Assembly: GCF_004349055.1 (NCBI RefSeq)
Contig: NZ_SMKX01000017.1
Span: 26,014-90,013, forward strand
Origin: Kribbella antibiotica
Lineage (GTDB): Bacteria > Actinomycetota > Actinomycetes > Propionibacteriales > Kribbellaceae
Direction of reading: 5' to 3'
DNA: 64,000 bases
Shown here: positions 49,287 to 58,131 of the stretch, piece after piece
Layout: each line of letters begins with the position of its first letter
Position numbering within the stretch: position 1 is the stretch's first letter
Position numbers and translations under genes: made by a program
Notes under the pieces: generated by a model
Seen by the model: the letters and a program-made list of their open reading frames with translations, nothing else
Database searches by the model: none
Told to the model about the DNA's origin: nothing

Positions 49287-50143
49287 GCTTGGAGACGGAC
49301 ATGAGGAACGAACCCTTCGGCACCCGCCTCCGGGCGATCATGGACGCGCGTGGGCCCCTCTGCGTCGGCATCGACCCGCACCAGCACCTGCTGGATCAGT
49401 GGGGCCTGCCGGACACCGCGGAGGGCCTGGCGTCCTTCACGTACGGCGTGGTCGACGCACTGGCCGACCGGGTCGGCGTGTTCAAGCCGCAGTCCGCGTT
49501 CTTCGAGCGGTTCGGGTCGGCTGGCGTCGCCGTACTGGAGCAGGCGACGATCCGGCTGCGTGAGGCCGGGGCGCTGGTGATCATCGACGCGAAGCGCGGC
49601 GACATCGGTACGACGATGGCCGGCTATGCATCGGCGTACTTGGCGGAGAAGGGGCCGCTGGCGTGCGATGCGCTGACGGTCAGCCCGTACCTCGGGTTCG
49701 GGTCGCTGCAGCCGGCCATCGACGAGGCTCGGGCGGCGGGTGCTGGGCTGTTCGTGCTGGCGCTGACGTCGAACCCGGAGGGACCGCAGTTCCAGTCCGC
49801 GCGGACTGTCGACGGACCGACAGTCGCGGGTGCGGTGCTGGACGGGCTGCGTTCGTTGAATGACGCTGACGGTTCTTCGTTTGGATCGTTCGGTGCGGTT
49901 GTCGGTGCGACGATTTCGCGGACCGACGAGGACCTGGACATCCGGGGGCCGCTGCTGGCTCCGGGACTCGGTGCCCAGGGCGGAACGGCGGAGGCGCTGC
50001 GGGCGGTCTTCGGCGAGGTGGCGGCTCGGAACGTCGTACCGTCCAGCTCGCGCGAGATCCTCGGGGCCGGGCCGAACGCGGCTGGTCTGCAAGAGGCAGC
50101 CGATCGGGCGAACGACGCGTACCGAACTGCCCTCGGCTACTGA
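49283..50143 (+). CDS. pyrF: Orotidine-5'-phosphate decarboxylase, type 2
   Basis: 286 residues. [23 protein letters not shown] and the active-site [17 protein letters not shown] are diagnostic of the longer actinobacterial PyrF. Final step to UMP. Overlaps pyrD by 4 nt and is the last gene before the operon terminator. Confidence 0.95.
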   Translation: MSLETDMRNEPFGTRLRAIMDARGPLCVGIDPHQHLLDQWGLPDTAEGLASFTYGVVDALADRVGVFKPQSAFFERFGSAGVAVLEQATIRLREAGALVIIDAKRGDIGTTMAGYASAYLAEKGPLACDALTVSPYLGFGSLQPAIDEARAAGAGLFVLALTSNPEGPQFQSARTVDGPTVAGAVLDGLRSLNDADGSSFGSFGAVVGATISRTDEDLDIRGPLLAPGLGAQGGTAEALRAVFGEVAARNVVPSSSREILGAGPNAAGLQEAADRANDAYRTALGY

Positions 50144-50179
50144 CAACCGGCGGTATTTCGCGATAGAATTGCCTTTGTT

Positions 50180-50209
50180 GAAAGGGCGCGATGAGTTTCG
50201 CGCCCTTTC
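50180..50209 (+). terminator. pyr operon terminator
   Basis: Perfect 12-bp stem GAAAGGGCGCGA (50180-50191) and TCGCGCCCTTTC (50198-50209), loop TGAGTT, preceded by TTTGTT and followed by TGCATTTCTCTT. It lies 36 nt after the pyrF stop. Confidence 0.8.
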
Positions 50210-50256
50210 TGCATTTCTCTTGAATTTCTCTTGCCTGGCATGCGATCTTCGTCGGC

Positions 50257-51216
50257 ATGGGAATTTCGGGGATCGAATTGTGCCGGCGGTTCTACGCCGA
50301 GGTGGTCGGTCCGCTCGTCGACGTTCCGCACAGCGCGGCGTTGATCGGGCGCGGGTCGGAAGTGCTCGGGTACGACGACGAGATGTCGACCGACCACAAC
50401 TGTGAGGCTCGGGTCGTGCTCTTCGTCGAGGATTCGGCGTACGTCGCGCCGGAGGTGCCGGGGGAGTTCCTCGGCCGGGCGACGCTGGTCGAGGTGCAGA
50501 CCTTGAGTGCCTTCTTCACTGCTCAGCTCGGGTTTGATCCGGCGGGTGGTATTCGGGCCGAGGACTGGTTCACGCTGCCGGAGCAGCAGTTGCTGATGCT
50601 GACTGCCGGCGAGGTTTTCCATGACGACCTCGGTCTGCAGGCGGTGCGGGATCAACTGGCCTACTACCCGGATGACGTTTGGCGCTACCTGATGATCGCG
50701 GCGTGGTGGCAGGTGCATCCCGAGCTGAACCTGGTCGGACGTGTTGGTGATGTCGGCGACGAACTCGGTTCGGCGTTGATCGGGTCGCAATTGGTCGACG
50801 GGCTGATGCGGCTGTGCTTTCTGATGGAACGCCGCTATGCGCCTTATGCGAAATGGTTCGGGACTGCTTTCGGGCGATTGTCGTGTGGGGCGGAGTTGGA
50901 GCCGCTGCTGCGTGCGGTTCTGCGGGCTGACGGGTGGCGCGACCGCGAGCAGGCGCTGAGGGCGGCGTACTCATTTGTCGGCGGCCTGCACAACCGGCTT
51001 GGTATGACCGCGCCGGTTGAGCTTGGCGTCGAGCAGATGTGGGGGCGGCCGTTCAAGGTGGTCTGGGGAGACTTCCCGGGAGCGCTCGCTGGCGGGATCA
51101 CCGATCCTGCTATCCGCGCTATCGCTGACCGGTGGCCTGTTGGCGGTATCGACCGGCTTCGGAATGTGTTGTGGAACCCTGCTGATCGTCGTGCGATCGC
51201 TGCGGTTTTCGGTTGA
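50257..51216 (+). CDS. DUF4037-containing protein
   Basis: 319 residues. N-terminal nucleotidyltransferase-like core: ALIGRGSEVLGYDDEMSTDHNCEARVVLFVED, with an acidic pair that fits a minimal polymerase-beta-like fold, and a helical C-terminal domain. DUF4037 proteins have unknown substrate. ATG start, 47 nt after the pyr terminator. Followed by the large non-coding element. Confidence 0.8.
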   Translation: MGISGIELCRRFYAEVVGPLVDVPHSAALIGRGSEVLGYDDEMSTDHNCEARVVLFVEDSAYVAPEVPGEFLGRATLVEVQTLSAFFTAQLGFDPAGGIRAEDWFTLPEQQLLMLTAGEVFHDDLGLQAVRDQLAYYPDDVWRYLMIAAWWQVHPELNLVGRVGDVGDELGSALIGSQLVDGLMRLCFLMERRYAPYAKWFGTAFGRLSCGAELEPLLRAVLRADGWRDREQALRAAYSFVGGLHNRLGMTAPVELGVEQMWGRPFKVVWGDFPGALAGGITDPAIRAIADRWPVGGIDRLRNVLWNPADRRAIAAVFG

Positions 51217-51253
51217 GGTGGATCGTTGGGCTGGCGGTTGCTGGCGGGGGTGC

Positions 51254-51409
51254 ATGGTTGCTCGCCGCACCGGACAAGCCGGATACGTTGTCTGTGGCTG
51301 GTCGCCGCGGCGGCCGCGTTACATAAAGAGCTTGGCTGGGGGCGGTGCCTGGTTGAGGTGCTGGCGAGGTAGGCGATCGCGTGACCGCTGCTTGAGGTGC
51401 TCGCTATGG
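51254..51409 (+). repeat. Left 156-bp arm of a long inverted repeat
   Basis: The 156 bases are matched on the opposite strand by 51906-52061 with 16 mismatches by my count (about 90% identity), concentrated in one 25-bp patch. Both arms hold a GTTACATAAAGAGCTTGG core. Not coding. Outside both ends a GGCGGGG stretch continues the symmetry after a short gap. Confidence 0.9.
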
Positions 51410-51905
51410 TTGCGGCCGGTTGTGGGGATGCCTGGAAAGTGACCCGCCGCTGTGGTGAAAAGCGCTGGCAAGGAGGCCGGGGGTGCTGCCGTGCCCGGCT
51501 GACGCGCTGGTTGCCCTTTTTCGTCGCGGCGCTGTCCAGTGGTCGGGGGTCTGTCGGCTGGGTGGTGGGCGTGAACAAGTAATTACCTGCCCCGGCCCAC
51601 CGTTTCTTGTTCAAGCCCCCGGCTGTTGGCCCGGCTGGCCTCGCCTTCGCTCACTACGCGTGAGTTTTTCGGCGTATGGACCCGAAAAAGTCCCGCGTAG
51701 CGCGAAACGGCAGGCGGATACGCCAGTAGGACTCCCCGCCGCCCGATTCGTCGGGTATCCGGGCGGGTTGGGGAGCGAAACTGACCCGGAATGACGGGTA
51801 AAGCTCCCCAGCCCCACCGACCAGCCCGCCCGGTGAGCTGGGTGGAACGTTTTGTGCAAATGGCGACATGAAGTTTCCACACTCGGCGCTGCTTTTCGAC
51901 CTCAG
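51410..51905 (+). ncRNA. Structured non-coding spacer between the inverted-repeat arms
   Basis: No credible gene. Dense inverted repeats: GGTGGGC (51564-51570) with GCCCACC (51595-51601), and GAACAAG (51573-51579) with CTTGTTC (51606-51612), nested as a pseudoknot; CTACGCG...TTTTTCGG (51654-51672) with CCGAAAAAG...CGCGTAG (51682-51700); CTCCCC and CCGCCCG (51732-51745) with CGGGCGG and GGGGAG (51760-51775). The spacing suggests a folded RNA or the core of a non-autonomous mobile element. Calling it an RNA is inference. Confidence 0.4.
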
Positions 51906-52061
51906 CCATAGCGGGCACCTCAAGCAGCGGTCACGCGATCGCCTACCTCGCCAGTACCTCAGCCCCGTGCCGGGCTCAGCCAAGCTCTTTATGTAACGCG
52001 GCCGCCGCGGCGAGCAACCACAGGCAACGTGTCCGGCTTGTCCGGAGCGTCGAGCAACCAT
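51906..52061 (-). repeat. Right 156-bp arm of the long inverted repeat
   Basis: Reverse-complement counterpart of 51254-51409; together with the spacer this makes an 808-bp element filling the 871-bp gap between the DUF4037 gene and lysR. It stops 26 nt before the lysR stop codon. No transposase is visible. Confidence 0.9.
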
Positions 52062-52087
52062 CCCCGCCGTACCGGCACTAACAGCGG

Positions 52088-52936
52088 CTAGCCGTACAAA
52101 GTGGTGAGGAGATCGACAGCAGCCTGTGTTGCGGGGTGCGGGTCTTGGCGGTGCCAGATGAGGTGGACGTCGACCGGCGGTGCGTCGCGGAGGCGGCGGT
52201 AGACGACGCCGTCGCGGCGGTATTGGGTGGTGGTGGCTTGGGCGGTGACGCCGATGCAGCGGCCGGAGGCGATGGCGGTGAGCCAGTCGTCCACATCCTG
52301 GTTGTACTCGATCCGCGGGCCGGCATCGACGGGCCAGAGGTCGATGGTGGTGCTGCCGGTACGGCGGTCGATGCTCAGGACGCGGTCGCGGAGCTGGTCG
52401 AGGGTGACCGTGCGTTTGCGGACCAGCGGGTCGTCGGCGGGGAGGGCGGCGTACCGGTCTTCCTGAGCGATGGTGATGTGGGCGAAGCGGCGCAGGTCTA
52501 GGTGCGCCCGTACGACGGCTATGTCGCACAGGCCCTCGGCCAGGCCGCCGGTGGCGGTGTTCGTGCGGACGAGTTGTAGCTCGATGCCGGGGTGTTGGGC
52601 GGCCCAGCGGCGCTGGAATTCGGCGGTGTGGCGGCCGAGTGCTGACCAGGCGTGGCCGAGGCGCAGGCGGGTGTGGCCGCTGGTTGCCTCGCGCACCAGT
52701 TCCTCGACGTCGGTCAGGAGTTGCCGGGCGCGCGCTAGGACGCGGATGCCTGCGCTGGTCGGTGTGACCGAGCGGCTGGTGCGGTGCAGGAGGCGGATGC
52801 CGAGCCGGCCTTCCAGAGCCAGCACGTTGCGGGAGACGGCGGCCTGGGAAACGCCTAGCTCGATTCCGGCGTCGGTGAAGGTGCCTGTGTCGACGACAGC
52901 GACCAGGCACCGCAACTGCCGCAGTTCGACATCCAT
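52088..52936 (-). CDS. LysR-family transcriptional regulator
   Basis: 282 residues. N-terminal LysR helix-turn-helix: DVELRQLRCLVAVVDTGTFTDAGIELGVSQAAVSRNVLALEGRLGIRLLHRTSRSVTPTSAG, followed by a type-2 periplasmic-binding-like effector domain. ATG 52936. Divergent from the EamA/RhtA transporter gene 69 nt away, the usual arrangement for its target. Confidence 0.9.
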   Translation of the reverse strand: MDVELRQLRCLVAVVDTGTFTDAGIELGVSQAAVSRNVLALEGRLGIRLLHRTSRSVTPTSAGIRVLARARQLLTDVEELVREATSGHTRLRLGHAWSALGRHTAEFQRRWAAQHPGIELQLVRTNTATGGLAEGLCDIAVVRAHLDLRRFAHITIAQEDRYAALPADDPLVRKRTVTLDQLRDRVLSIDRRTGSTTIDLWPVDAGPRIEYNQDVDDWLTAIASGRCIGVTAQATTTQYRRDGVVYRRLRDAPPVDVHLIWHRQDPHPATQAAVDLLTTLYG

Positions 52937-53004
52937 AACCCCAGCGTATAGATCGGTCCACGGATGCATTTTGCGGAGGGCCCGGCTGCGCGCACGCTCG
53001 GGCC

Positions 53005-53961
53005 ATGACGACCGCACCCGTCAGTACTCCGCCCATCGTTCTGCCCGCTGTGCCGCCACAGACCGGTGGTCGGCTGGGCGGGGTGTTGATGATGCTGACC
53101 AGCGGCCTGTCCAGTCAGGTGGGTGCATCGGTCGCGGCACAAGCCTTCCCGGTGATCGGTCCGGTCGGTGTAGTGGCAGTTCGCCAGTGGATGGCCGCGG
53201 TGGTGCTGTTCGCCATCGGACGGCCGCGGTTGCACAAGCTGACCGCTAGGCAGTGGCGTCCGGTGCTGGGGCTGGCGCTGGTGTTCGCGGTCATGAACGT
53301 CTCGCTCTACACGGCGATCGACCGCGTGGGTCTCGGACTGGCCGTGACACTGGAGTTCCTGGGCCCACTGGCGGTCGCACTGCTCGGCTCACGGCGGGTG
53401 ATCGACCTGGTCTGCGCTCTGGTGGCAGCACCCGCCGTACTGGTGCTGACGCGGCCGCAGGCGACCACTGACTACTTCGGGGTGGCTGTCGGGCTGCTCG
53501 CTGCGGTCTGCTGGGCTTGCTACATCCTGCTCAACCGCACGGTCGGCCGGGAACTGCCCGGGGCGACCGGTGCTGCCGCCGCAGCTACGGTGTCCGGGCT
53601 CGCCTACGTGCCGGTGGGAATCGTCGTACTGCATCACCACCCGCCCACGCCGGCGGCTATCGCCTACGCGTTGACTGCGGGTGTCCTGTCTTCGGCTGTG
53701 CCGTTCCTGGTCGACCTGCTGGCGCTCCGCCGCGTCCCGGCCCAGTTCTTCGGCGTCTTCATGAGCATCAACCCAGTGCTCGCCGCATTCGTCGGGTACA
53801 TCGTCCTGCAGCAGCACCTCGCCGTACTGGACTGGATCGCGATCGGGGTGATCGTCGCCGCGAACTGCGTCGCGCTGGAGGCCGGGCGACGCGCGACATC
53901 ACAGACCGGTTCCAGTCGGCGGGTGCGACGTTCTTCACGGCGTGCCGAACAGAGCAGATGA
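53005..53961 (+). CDS. EamA/RhtA-like transporter
   Basis: 318 residues, about ten membrane helices in two EamA halves. RhtA-like features are GLSSQVGASVAAQAFPVIGPVGVVAVRQ near the start and ALRRVPAQFFGVFMSINPVLAAFVGYIVL near the end, as in threonine/homoserine exporters. A basic C-terminal tail (SSRRVRRSSRRAEQ) is added. Substrate is inferred only as a small amino-acid-like molecule. Probably regulated by the divergent LysR. Confidence 0.85.
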   Translation: MTTAPVSTPPIVLPAVPPQTGGRLGGVLMMLTSGLSSQVGASVAAQAFPVIGPVGVVAVRQWMAAVVLFAIGRPRLHKLTARQWRPVLGLALVFAVMNVSLYTAIDRVGLGLAVTLEFLGPLAVALLGSRRVIDLVCALVAAPAVLVLTRPQATTDYFGVAVGLLAAVCWACYILLNRTVGRELPGATGAAAAATVSGLAYVPVGIVVLHHHPPTPAAIAYALTAGVLSSAVPFLVDLLALRRVPAQFFGVFMSINPVLAAFVGYIVLQQHLAVLDWIAIGVIVAANCVALEAGRRATSQTGSSRRVRRSSRRAEQSR

Positions 53962-54031
53962 CCCTGTGGTTCGCGATGGTGGCCAGGACGGGGAACGATG
54001 GGTTCCCTGCGCTGGAAAAGTAAGGATTGCG

Positions 54032-54403
54032 ATGCGGAAGCTGGTAGCCCTGGCGGCAGCAGTGACGATGAGCGCACTCGCGCTGACGGCCTGTTCGGGT
54101 GGTGACTACTGCGGCGACCTGAAGGCCTACGCCCAGTCGGCGAAGGGTCTCGACGCCAAGAACTCCGACGCGGTCGGCAAGGCACTCAAGGACGCCGAGA
54201 AGGTCTCGAAGTCGGCGCCGTCGGACCTGAAGGACGACTGGGTCGTGCTGCTGGCCTACGCCAAGCTGGCGCAGGAGGCCAAGGGCGACTCGGCCAAGCT
54301 CGCCGAGCTGGGCAAGTCGCAGGCCGAGAAGATGAGCGTCGCCTCGGCAGCCATCGCCAAGCAGGCCAAGGAAACCTGCAAGATCGACCTGCAGAACCCC
54401 TGA
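54032..54403 (+). CDS. Paralogous small lipoprotein 1
   Basis: 123 residues. Lipobox LALTACSG with the lipidated Cys21, then DYC (Cys27), a long alpha-helical charged region, and ETCKID near the C terminus (Cys116), so one disulfide between Cys27 and Cys116 is likely. First of three tandem paralogues sharing the lipobox, a YC pair after it, PADLKDDW-like centre and a terminal ACK/TCK. Extracytoplasmic face of the membrane. Confidence 0.8.
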   Translation: MRKLVALAAAVTMSALALTACSGGDYCGDLKAYAQSAKGLDAKNSDAVGKALKDAEKVSKSAPSDLKDDWVVLLAYAKLAQEAKGDSAKLAELGKSQAEKMSVASAAIAKQAKETCKIDLQNP

Positions 54404-54463
54404 TGACCCCGCGCCGGCGGCCTCGCTCCGAGGTCGCCGGACGCCGGCAGCGAGGATGTGGCC

Positions 54464-54883
54464 GTGATACGCACGAAAGCGCTGGTAGTCGCCTGGCTGC
54501 TCTTCGTGCTGATGGGAGTGACGGCCTGCGCCGCCGATGACCGTTACTGCTCCCGGTTGCGGCTGTGGGACCAGACGGTGAAGGACACCAAATCGCAGAC
54601 CTTCTCCACTGAACGGCATACCCGGGCCGAGGAGCTGGCGGCGATCGCGCCGGCTGACCTGAAGGACGAGTGGCAGGTCGTGGTCGAGCTCACCGACAAG
54701 GACATCTTCCTGCGGCACGTCGAGGAGGACATCCCGGACGAGCAGAAGTCGTTGCGGCGGATCATCCGGGACGGCGAGCGGATGCGCGTCGCCAGTAGAG
54801 CGATCGGTGCCCAGGCGGAGTCGGCCTGCCATTTGACGATCGAGCCGGTGATCGCCGAGCGCACCGCAGCCCCGTCCAGATAG
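54464..54883 (+). CDS. Paralogous small lipoprotein 2
   Basis: 139 residues. Lipobox VTACAADDRYC with Cys22 lipidated and Cys29; APADLKDEWQVV matches the shared core, and SACHLT carries the C-terminal cysteine. It is the most divergent copy, with a basic insertion before the C terminus. GTG 54464 is taken because GCGAGG lies 8 nt upstream; GTG 54458 is possible. Confidence 0.75.
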   Translation: MIRTKALVVAWLLFVLMGVTACAADDRYCSRLRLWDQTVKDTKSQTFSTERHTRAEELAAIAPADLKDEWQVVVELTDKDIFLRHVEEDIPDEQKSLRRIIRDGERMRVASRAIGAQAESACHLTIEPVIAERTAAPSR

Positions 54884-54945
54884 CCACCATGGCCTCGGAA
54901 AGTATTCGTTTCGGATCGTTTGCTGACGGCCGGTAGCGTTCTGAC

Positions 54946-55317
54946 ATGCGAACCATCGCCACCGCCGTGACCCTGCTCGCAACGACCGCGCTGCTGACCG
55001 GGTGCACCGAGGAGCAGGCCTACTGCGTCGACCTGGCCGGCTATGCCGCCAGTGCCACCGGTGTGGACCCGACCAAGCCGGCCGAGTACGTGAAGATCCT
55101 GGACGACGCCAAGAAGCTCCAGGACTCCGCACCGGCCGATGTGAAGGACGACTGGGCGGTCGTCGTGAAGTTCGCCGAGAAGGCCCAGAAGGCGGGCTCG
55201 GACCGCGTCGAGCTGGCCCGGCTGAGCAAGGAGACCGGCGCCGTTCTGACGGCGTACAAGGCGATCACCACGCATGCGAAGGACGCCTGCAAGGTCGACG
55301 TCCCGTCACTGAACTAG
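54946..55317 (+). CDS. Paralogous small lipoprotein 3
   Basis: 123 residues. Lipobox LLTGCTEEQAYC (Cys20, Cys27), APADVKDDWAVVVKFAEKAQKAG, and DACKVD (Cys115) place it closest to copy 1. Length and cysteine spacing equal those of copy 1. Stop is 86 nt before mihF, so the three lipoproteins are inserted between the pyr operon end and the mihF cluster. Confidence 0.8.
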   Translation: MRTIATAVTLLATTALLTGCTEEQAYCVDLAGYAASATGVDPTKPAEYVKILDDAKKLQDSAPADVKDDWAVVVKFAEKAQKAGSDRVELARLSKETGAVLTAYKAITTHAKDACKVDVPSLN

Positions 55318-55403
55318 GGGCTCACCCTGATCGAATCCTGTGGGTGGCCGGAGCCGTGTTAGGTTCCCTAGCGAAGCCATACAACGGGACAGGTGAAACA
55401 ACG

Positions 55404-55718
55404 GTGCCACTTCCTTCTTTGACCCCGGAGCAGCGAGCGGCGGCTCTGGACAAGGCCGCGGCGGCGCGGCGCGAGCGAGCCGAGATCAAGAACCGGATCC
55501 GGCACTCGGGAGCGTCCCCGACGGAGGTTCTCGCCGAGGGGCAGACCAACGACGTGATCGGCAAGATGCGGGTCAGCGCCCTGCTGCAGTGCATCCCCGG
55601 CGTGGGCAAGGTGCGCGCCCAGCAGATCATGGAGCGGGCCGGAATCTCCGAGACGCGGCGGGTCCGCGGCCTCGGTTCGAACCAGATCGCCGCGCTGATG
55701 CGCGAATTCGCCGGGTGA
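55404..55718 (+). CDS. mihF: Actinobacterial integration host factor mIHF
   Basis: 104 residues. The helix-two-turn-helix core [29 protein letters not shown] matches mIHF, a nucleoid-associated DNA-bending protein essential in mycobacteria. GTG start at [17 protein letters not shown]. Overlaps gmk by 4 nt if gmk uses its GTG. Confidence 0.93.
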   Translation: MPLPSLTPEQRAAALDKAAAARRERAEIKNRIRHSGASPTEVLAEGQTNDVIGKMRVSALLQCIPGVGKVRAQQIMERAGISETRRVRGLGSNQIAALMREFAG

Positions 55719-56410
55719 GCCGCACCGAAACCCTGGCCGGCTCGTTGGACACTGGTGTGACGATGACCATGGACTCCGAGAACCTGAGCCAGGACCCGAC
55801 GACTCCCGCGCCCTCGACGACCGATGCCGCAGGCCCCGGCCCGGCCCGGCTGACCGTGCTGGCCGGCCCGACCGCGGTCGGCAAGGGCACGGTCGCGGCC
55901 GATATCCGCGAGCGGTTCCCCGACATCTGGATCTCGGTCTCGGCGACGACCCGCAAGCCGCGCCCGAACGAGGTGCACGGTGTGCACTACCTGTTCGTCT
56001 CCGACGACGAGTTCGACCGGATGATCGCGGCCGGTGAGCTGCTGGAGTGGGCGGTCGTCCACAAGGCAGCCCGCTACGGGACGCCCAAGCAGCCGGTGCT
56101 GGACAAGCTGGCCGAGGGCCGTCCGGCGCTGCTGGAGATCGACCTGCAAGGCGCGCGGCAGGTCCGCGAGACGATGCCGGAGGCGCACTTCGTGTTCCTG
56201 GCCCCGCCTTCGTGGGACGAGCTCGTACGGCGCCTGGTCGGCCGCGGGACCGAAACGGCCGAGGAGCGGGAGCGTAGGCTGGAGACGGCGACGCTCGAAC
56301 TGGCCGCCGAGAAGGAGTTCGACGTCACGATCGTCAACGCCTCGGTTCGGGAAGCGTCCGATCACTTGGTAAAGTTGATTCGATCACCCCATATCTCTGG
56401 AAAGAGCTGA
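55715..56410 (+). CDS. gmk: Guanylate kinase
   Basis: 231 residues with GTG 55715 (215 if ATG 55763). P-loop [19 protein letters not shown]-binding [22 protein letters not shown], and [14 protein letters not shown] are intact. Phosphorylates GMP to GDP. The N-terminal 40 residues are disordered-looking. The GTG overlapping the mihF stop favours coupling, but neither start has a strong ribosome binding site. Confidence 0.93.
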   Translation: MSRTETLAGSLDTGVTMTMDSENLSQDPTTPAPSTTDAAGPGPARLTVLAGPTAVGKGTVAADIRERFPDIWISVSATTRKPRPNEVHGVHYLFVSDDEFDRMIAAGELLEWAVVHKAARYGTPKQPVLDKLAEGRPALLEIDLQGARQVRETMPEAHFVFLAPPSWDELVRRLVGRGTETAEERERRLETATLELAAEKEFDVTIVNASVREASDHLVKLIRSPHISGKS

Positions 56411-56412
56411 AC

Positions 56413-56715
56413 TTGTCTGGCAACCAGCCTGTCGCCATCGGTATCACCTCTCCGCCGATCGACGACCTGCTCACCCACACTGATTCCAAGTACAAGCTCG
56501 TCCTGTACTCGGCCAAGCGTGCGCGGCAGATCAACGCCTACTACTCCCAGCTCGGCGAGGGCCTGCTGGAGTACGTCGGTCCGCTGGTCGAGACCCACGT
56601 CCAGGAGAAGCCGCTCTCGATCGCGATGCGCGAGATCAACGAGGGCGTCCTGACCTGCACGGACATCGACCCCGAGGCCGAGGCGGAAGCCGCGGCCGCG
56701 GAGAAGACCGCCTAA
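56413..56715 (+). CDS. rpoZ: RNA polymerase omega subunit
   Basis: 100 residues. [37 protein letters not shown] and [20 protein letters not shown] match actinobacterial omega. Start TTG, in frame with the conserved N terminus. Promotes RNAP assembly. Two nucleotides after gmk. Confidence 0.95.
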   Translation: MSGNQPVAIGITSPPIDDLLTHTDSKYKLVLYSAKRARQINAYYSQLGEGLLEYVGPLVETHVQEKPLSIAMREINEGVLTCTDIDPEAEAEAAAAEKTA

Positions 56716-56749
56716 CTACCACGCGATGACACCGGTGATCGGAGCCGAT

Positions 56750-58054
56750 ATGTCCGTTTCCGGTGACTCACCGCACCCCACCCCCGGCGAGGCAACCGCC
56801 CCGGGGGCTTCGGGCGTTCCCAAGAGCAGGCCGAATGTGGTCCTCGGCGTCGGCGGCGGCATCGCGGCGTACAAGGTCTGTGACCTGCTGCGGCGGCTGA
56901 CCGAGTCCGGGCACAGCGTGCGCGTGGTTCCGACCGCGGCAGCTCTCGAGTTCGTCGGCGCCGCGACCTGGGCGGCGCTGTCCGGACAGCCGGTCACCGC
57001 GGATCCGTTCGACAACGTGCAGGAAGTGCCGCATGTGCGGATCGGGAAGGCGGCCGAGCTGGTCGTCGTCGCGCCCGCCACGGCCAACCTGATCGCCAAG
57101 GCCGCGCACGGTCTGGCCGACGATCTACTCACGAACACCCTGCTGACGGCTCGCTGCCCGATCCTGTTCGCGGCAGCGATGCACACCGAGATGTGGGAAC
57201 ACCCGGCCACTCAGGCCAACGTGGCCACCCTGCGTTCACGCGGCATCACCGTGCTCGAGCCGGCGGTCGGCCGACTCACCGGCGCCGACACCGGCCGCGG
57301 CCGGCTGCCGGAGCCTTCGGAGATCTTCGCGATCAGCCAGCTCATGCTCGCCGACGAGGCGGCCCGCGCGGCCGGTCAGTCGGTCGCCGACCTGACCGGC
57401 AAACACGTCCTGGTCAGCGCCGGTGGCACCCGCGAGCACCTCGACCCGGTCCGCTACCTCGGCAACTCCTCGTCCGGCAAGCAGGGCTACGCGCTGGCCC
57501 GGATCGCGGCGGCTCGCGGCGCGAAGGTGACCCTGGTCGCCGCCAACTCCGAGCTCGCCGACCCCGCCGGCGTCCAGGTGGTCCCGGTCACCAGCACCAA
57601 AGACCTGTACGACGAGATCACCAGCCGCGCCGCGGATGCGGACGCGATCGTGATGGCGGCTGCTCCGGCTGACTTCCGGCCGGCCGATGTCGCCGAGCAC
57701 AAGATCAAGAAGACCGCCGACGGCGCAGTCCCGGCGGTCAACCTCGTGCAGAACCCGGACATCCTCCACACGGTCTCGCACGACCGGCGCCGTACCGGGC
57801 AGGTGATCGTCGGGTTCGCCGCCGAGACTGGTGACGGGGAGCACTCGGTGCTCGATCTCGGCCGGGCCAAGCTTGAGCGCAAGGGCTGTGACCTGCTCGT
57901 CGTGAACGACGTCTCCGGCGGCAAGGTGTTCGGCAGCGACAACAACGAAGCGGTCATCCTGGACCGGTCGGGGAGCGCCCTCCCGGTGCCCTCCGGCAGC
58001 AAGGACGCCCTGGCCGGCGTCATCTGGAATCTGGTCGCCACCCGCTGGGCGTAA
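56750..58054 (+). CDS. coaBC: Bifunctional phosphopantothenoylcysteine decarboxylase/phosphopantothenate-cysteine ligase
   Basis: 434 residues. The flavoprotein CoaC half has VVLGVGGGIAAYKVCDLLRRL, PATANLIAKAAHG and AAMHTEMWEHPAT; the CoaB half has VSAGGTREHLDPVRYLGNSSSGKQGYALA and AAAPADFRPAD. Catalyses two steps of CoA synthesis. ATG 56750 with GGAG upstream. Ends the conserved rpoZ-coaBC unit. Confidence 0.95.
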   Translation: MSVSGDSPHPTPGEATAPGASGVPKSRPNVVLGVGGGIAAYKVCDLLRRLTESGHSVRVVPTAAALEFVGAATWAALSGQPVTADPFDNVQEVPHVRIGKAAELVVVAPATANLIAKAAHGLADDLLTNTLLTARCPILFAAAMHTEMWEHPATQANVATLRSRGITVLEPAVGRLTGADTGRGRLPEPSEIFAISQLMLADEAARAAGQSVADLTGKHVLVSAGGTREHLDPVRYLGNSSSGKQGYALARIAAARGAKVTLVAANSELADPAGVQVVPVTSTKDLYDEITSRAADADAIVMAAAPADFRPADVAEHKIKKTADGAVPAVNLVQNPDILHTVSHDRRRTGQVIVGFAAETGDGEHSVLDLGRAKLERKGCDLLVVNDVSGGKVFGSDNNEAVILDRSGSALPVPSGSKDALAGVIWNLVATRWA

Positions 58055-58099
58055 CCCCCACGGGTTATAGTCGCCTGGTACCGGCAGGAAGACCTTGCT

Positions 58100-58126
58100 A
58101 GCCCCTCAGCAACGCCGTGAGGGGCT
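58100..58126 (+). terminator. Hairpin between coaBC and the acyltransferase
   Basis: AGCCCCTCA (58100-58108) and TGAGGGGCT (58118-58126) form a perfect 9-bp stem with TTCTG after it. The 3' arm contains GAGGGG, which is also the best ribosome binding site for the next ATG at 58132, so it may regulate translation as well as end transcription. Confidence 0.55.
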
Positions 58127-58131
58127 TCTGC

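Noticed and set aside
51654..53036. Long antisense frame through the inverted-repeat element into lysR
   Set aside because: Arg/Pro/His-rich shadow of lysR that reads through the non-coding element; no domain.
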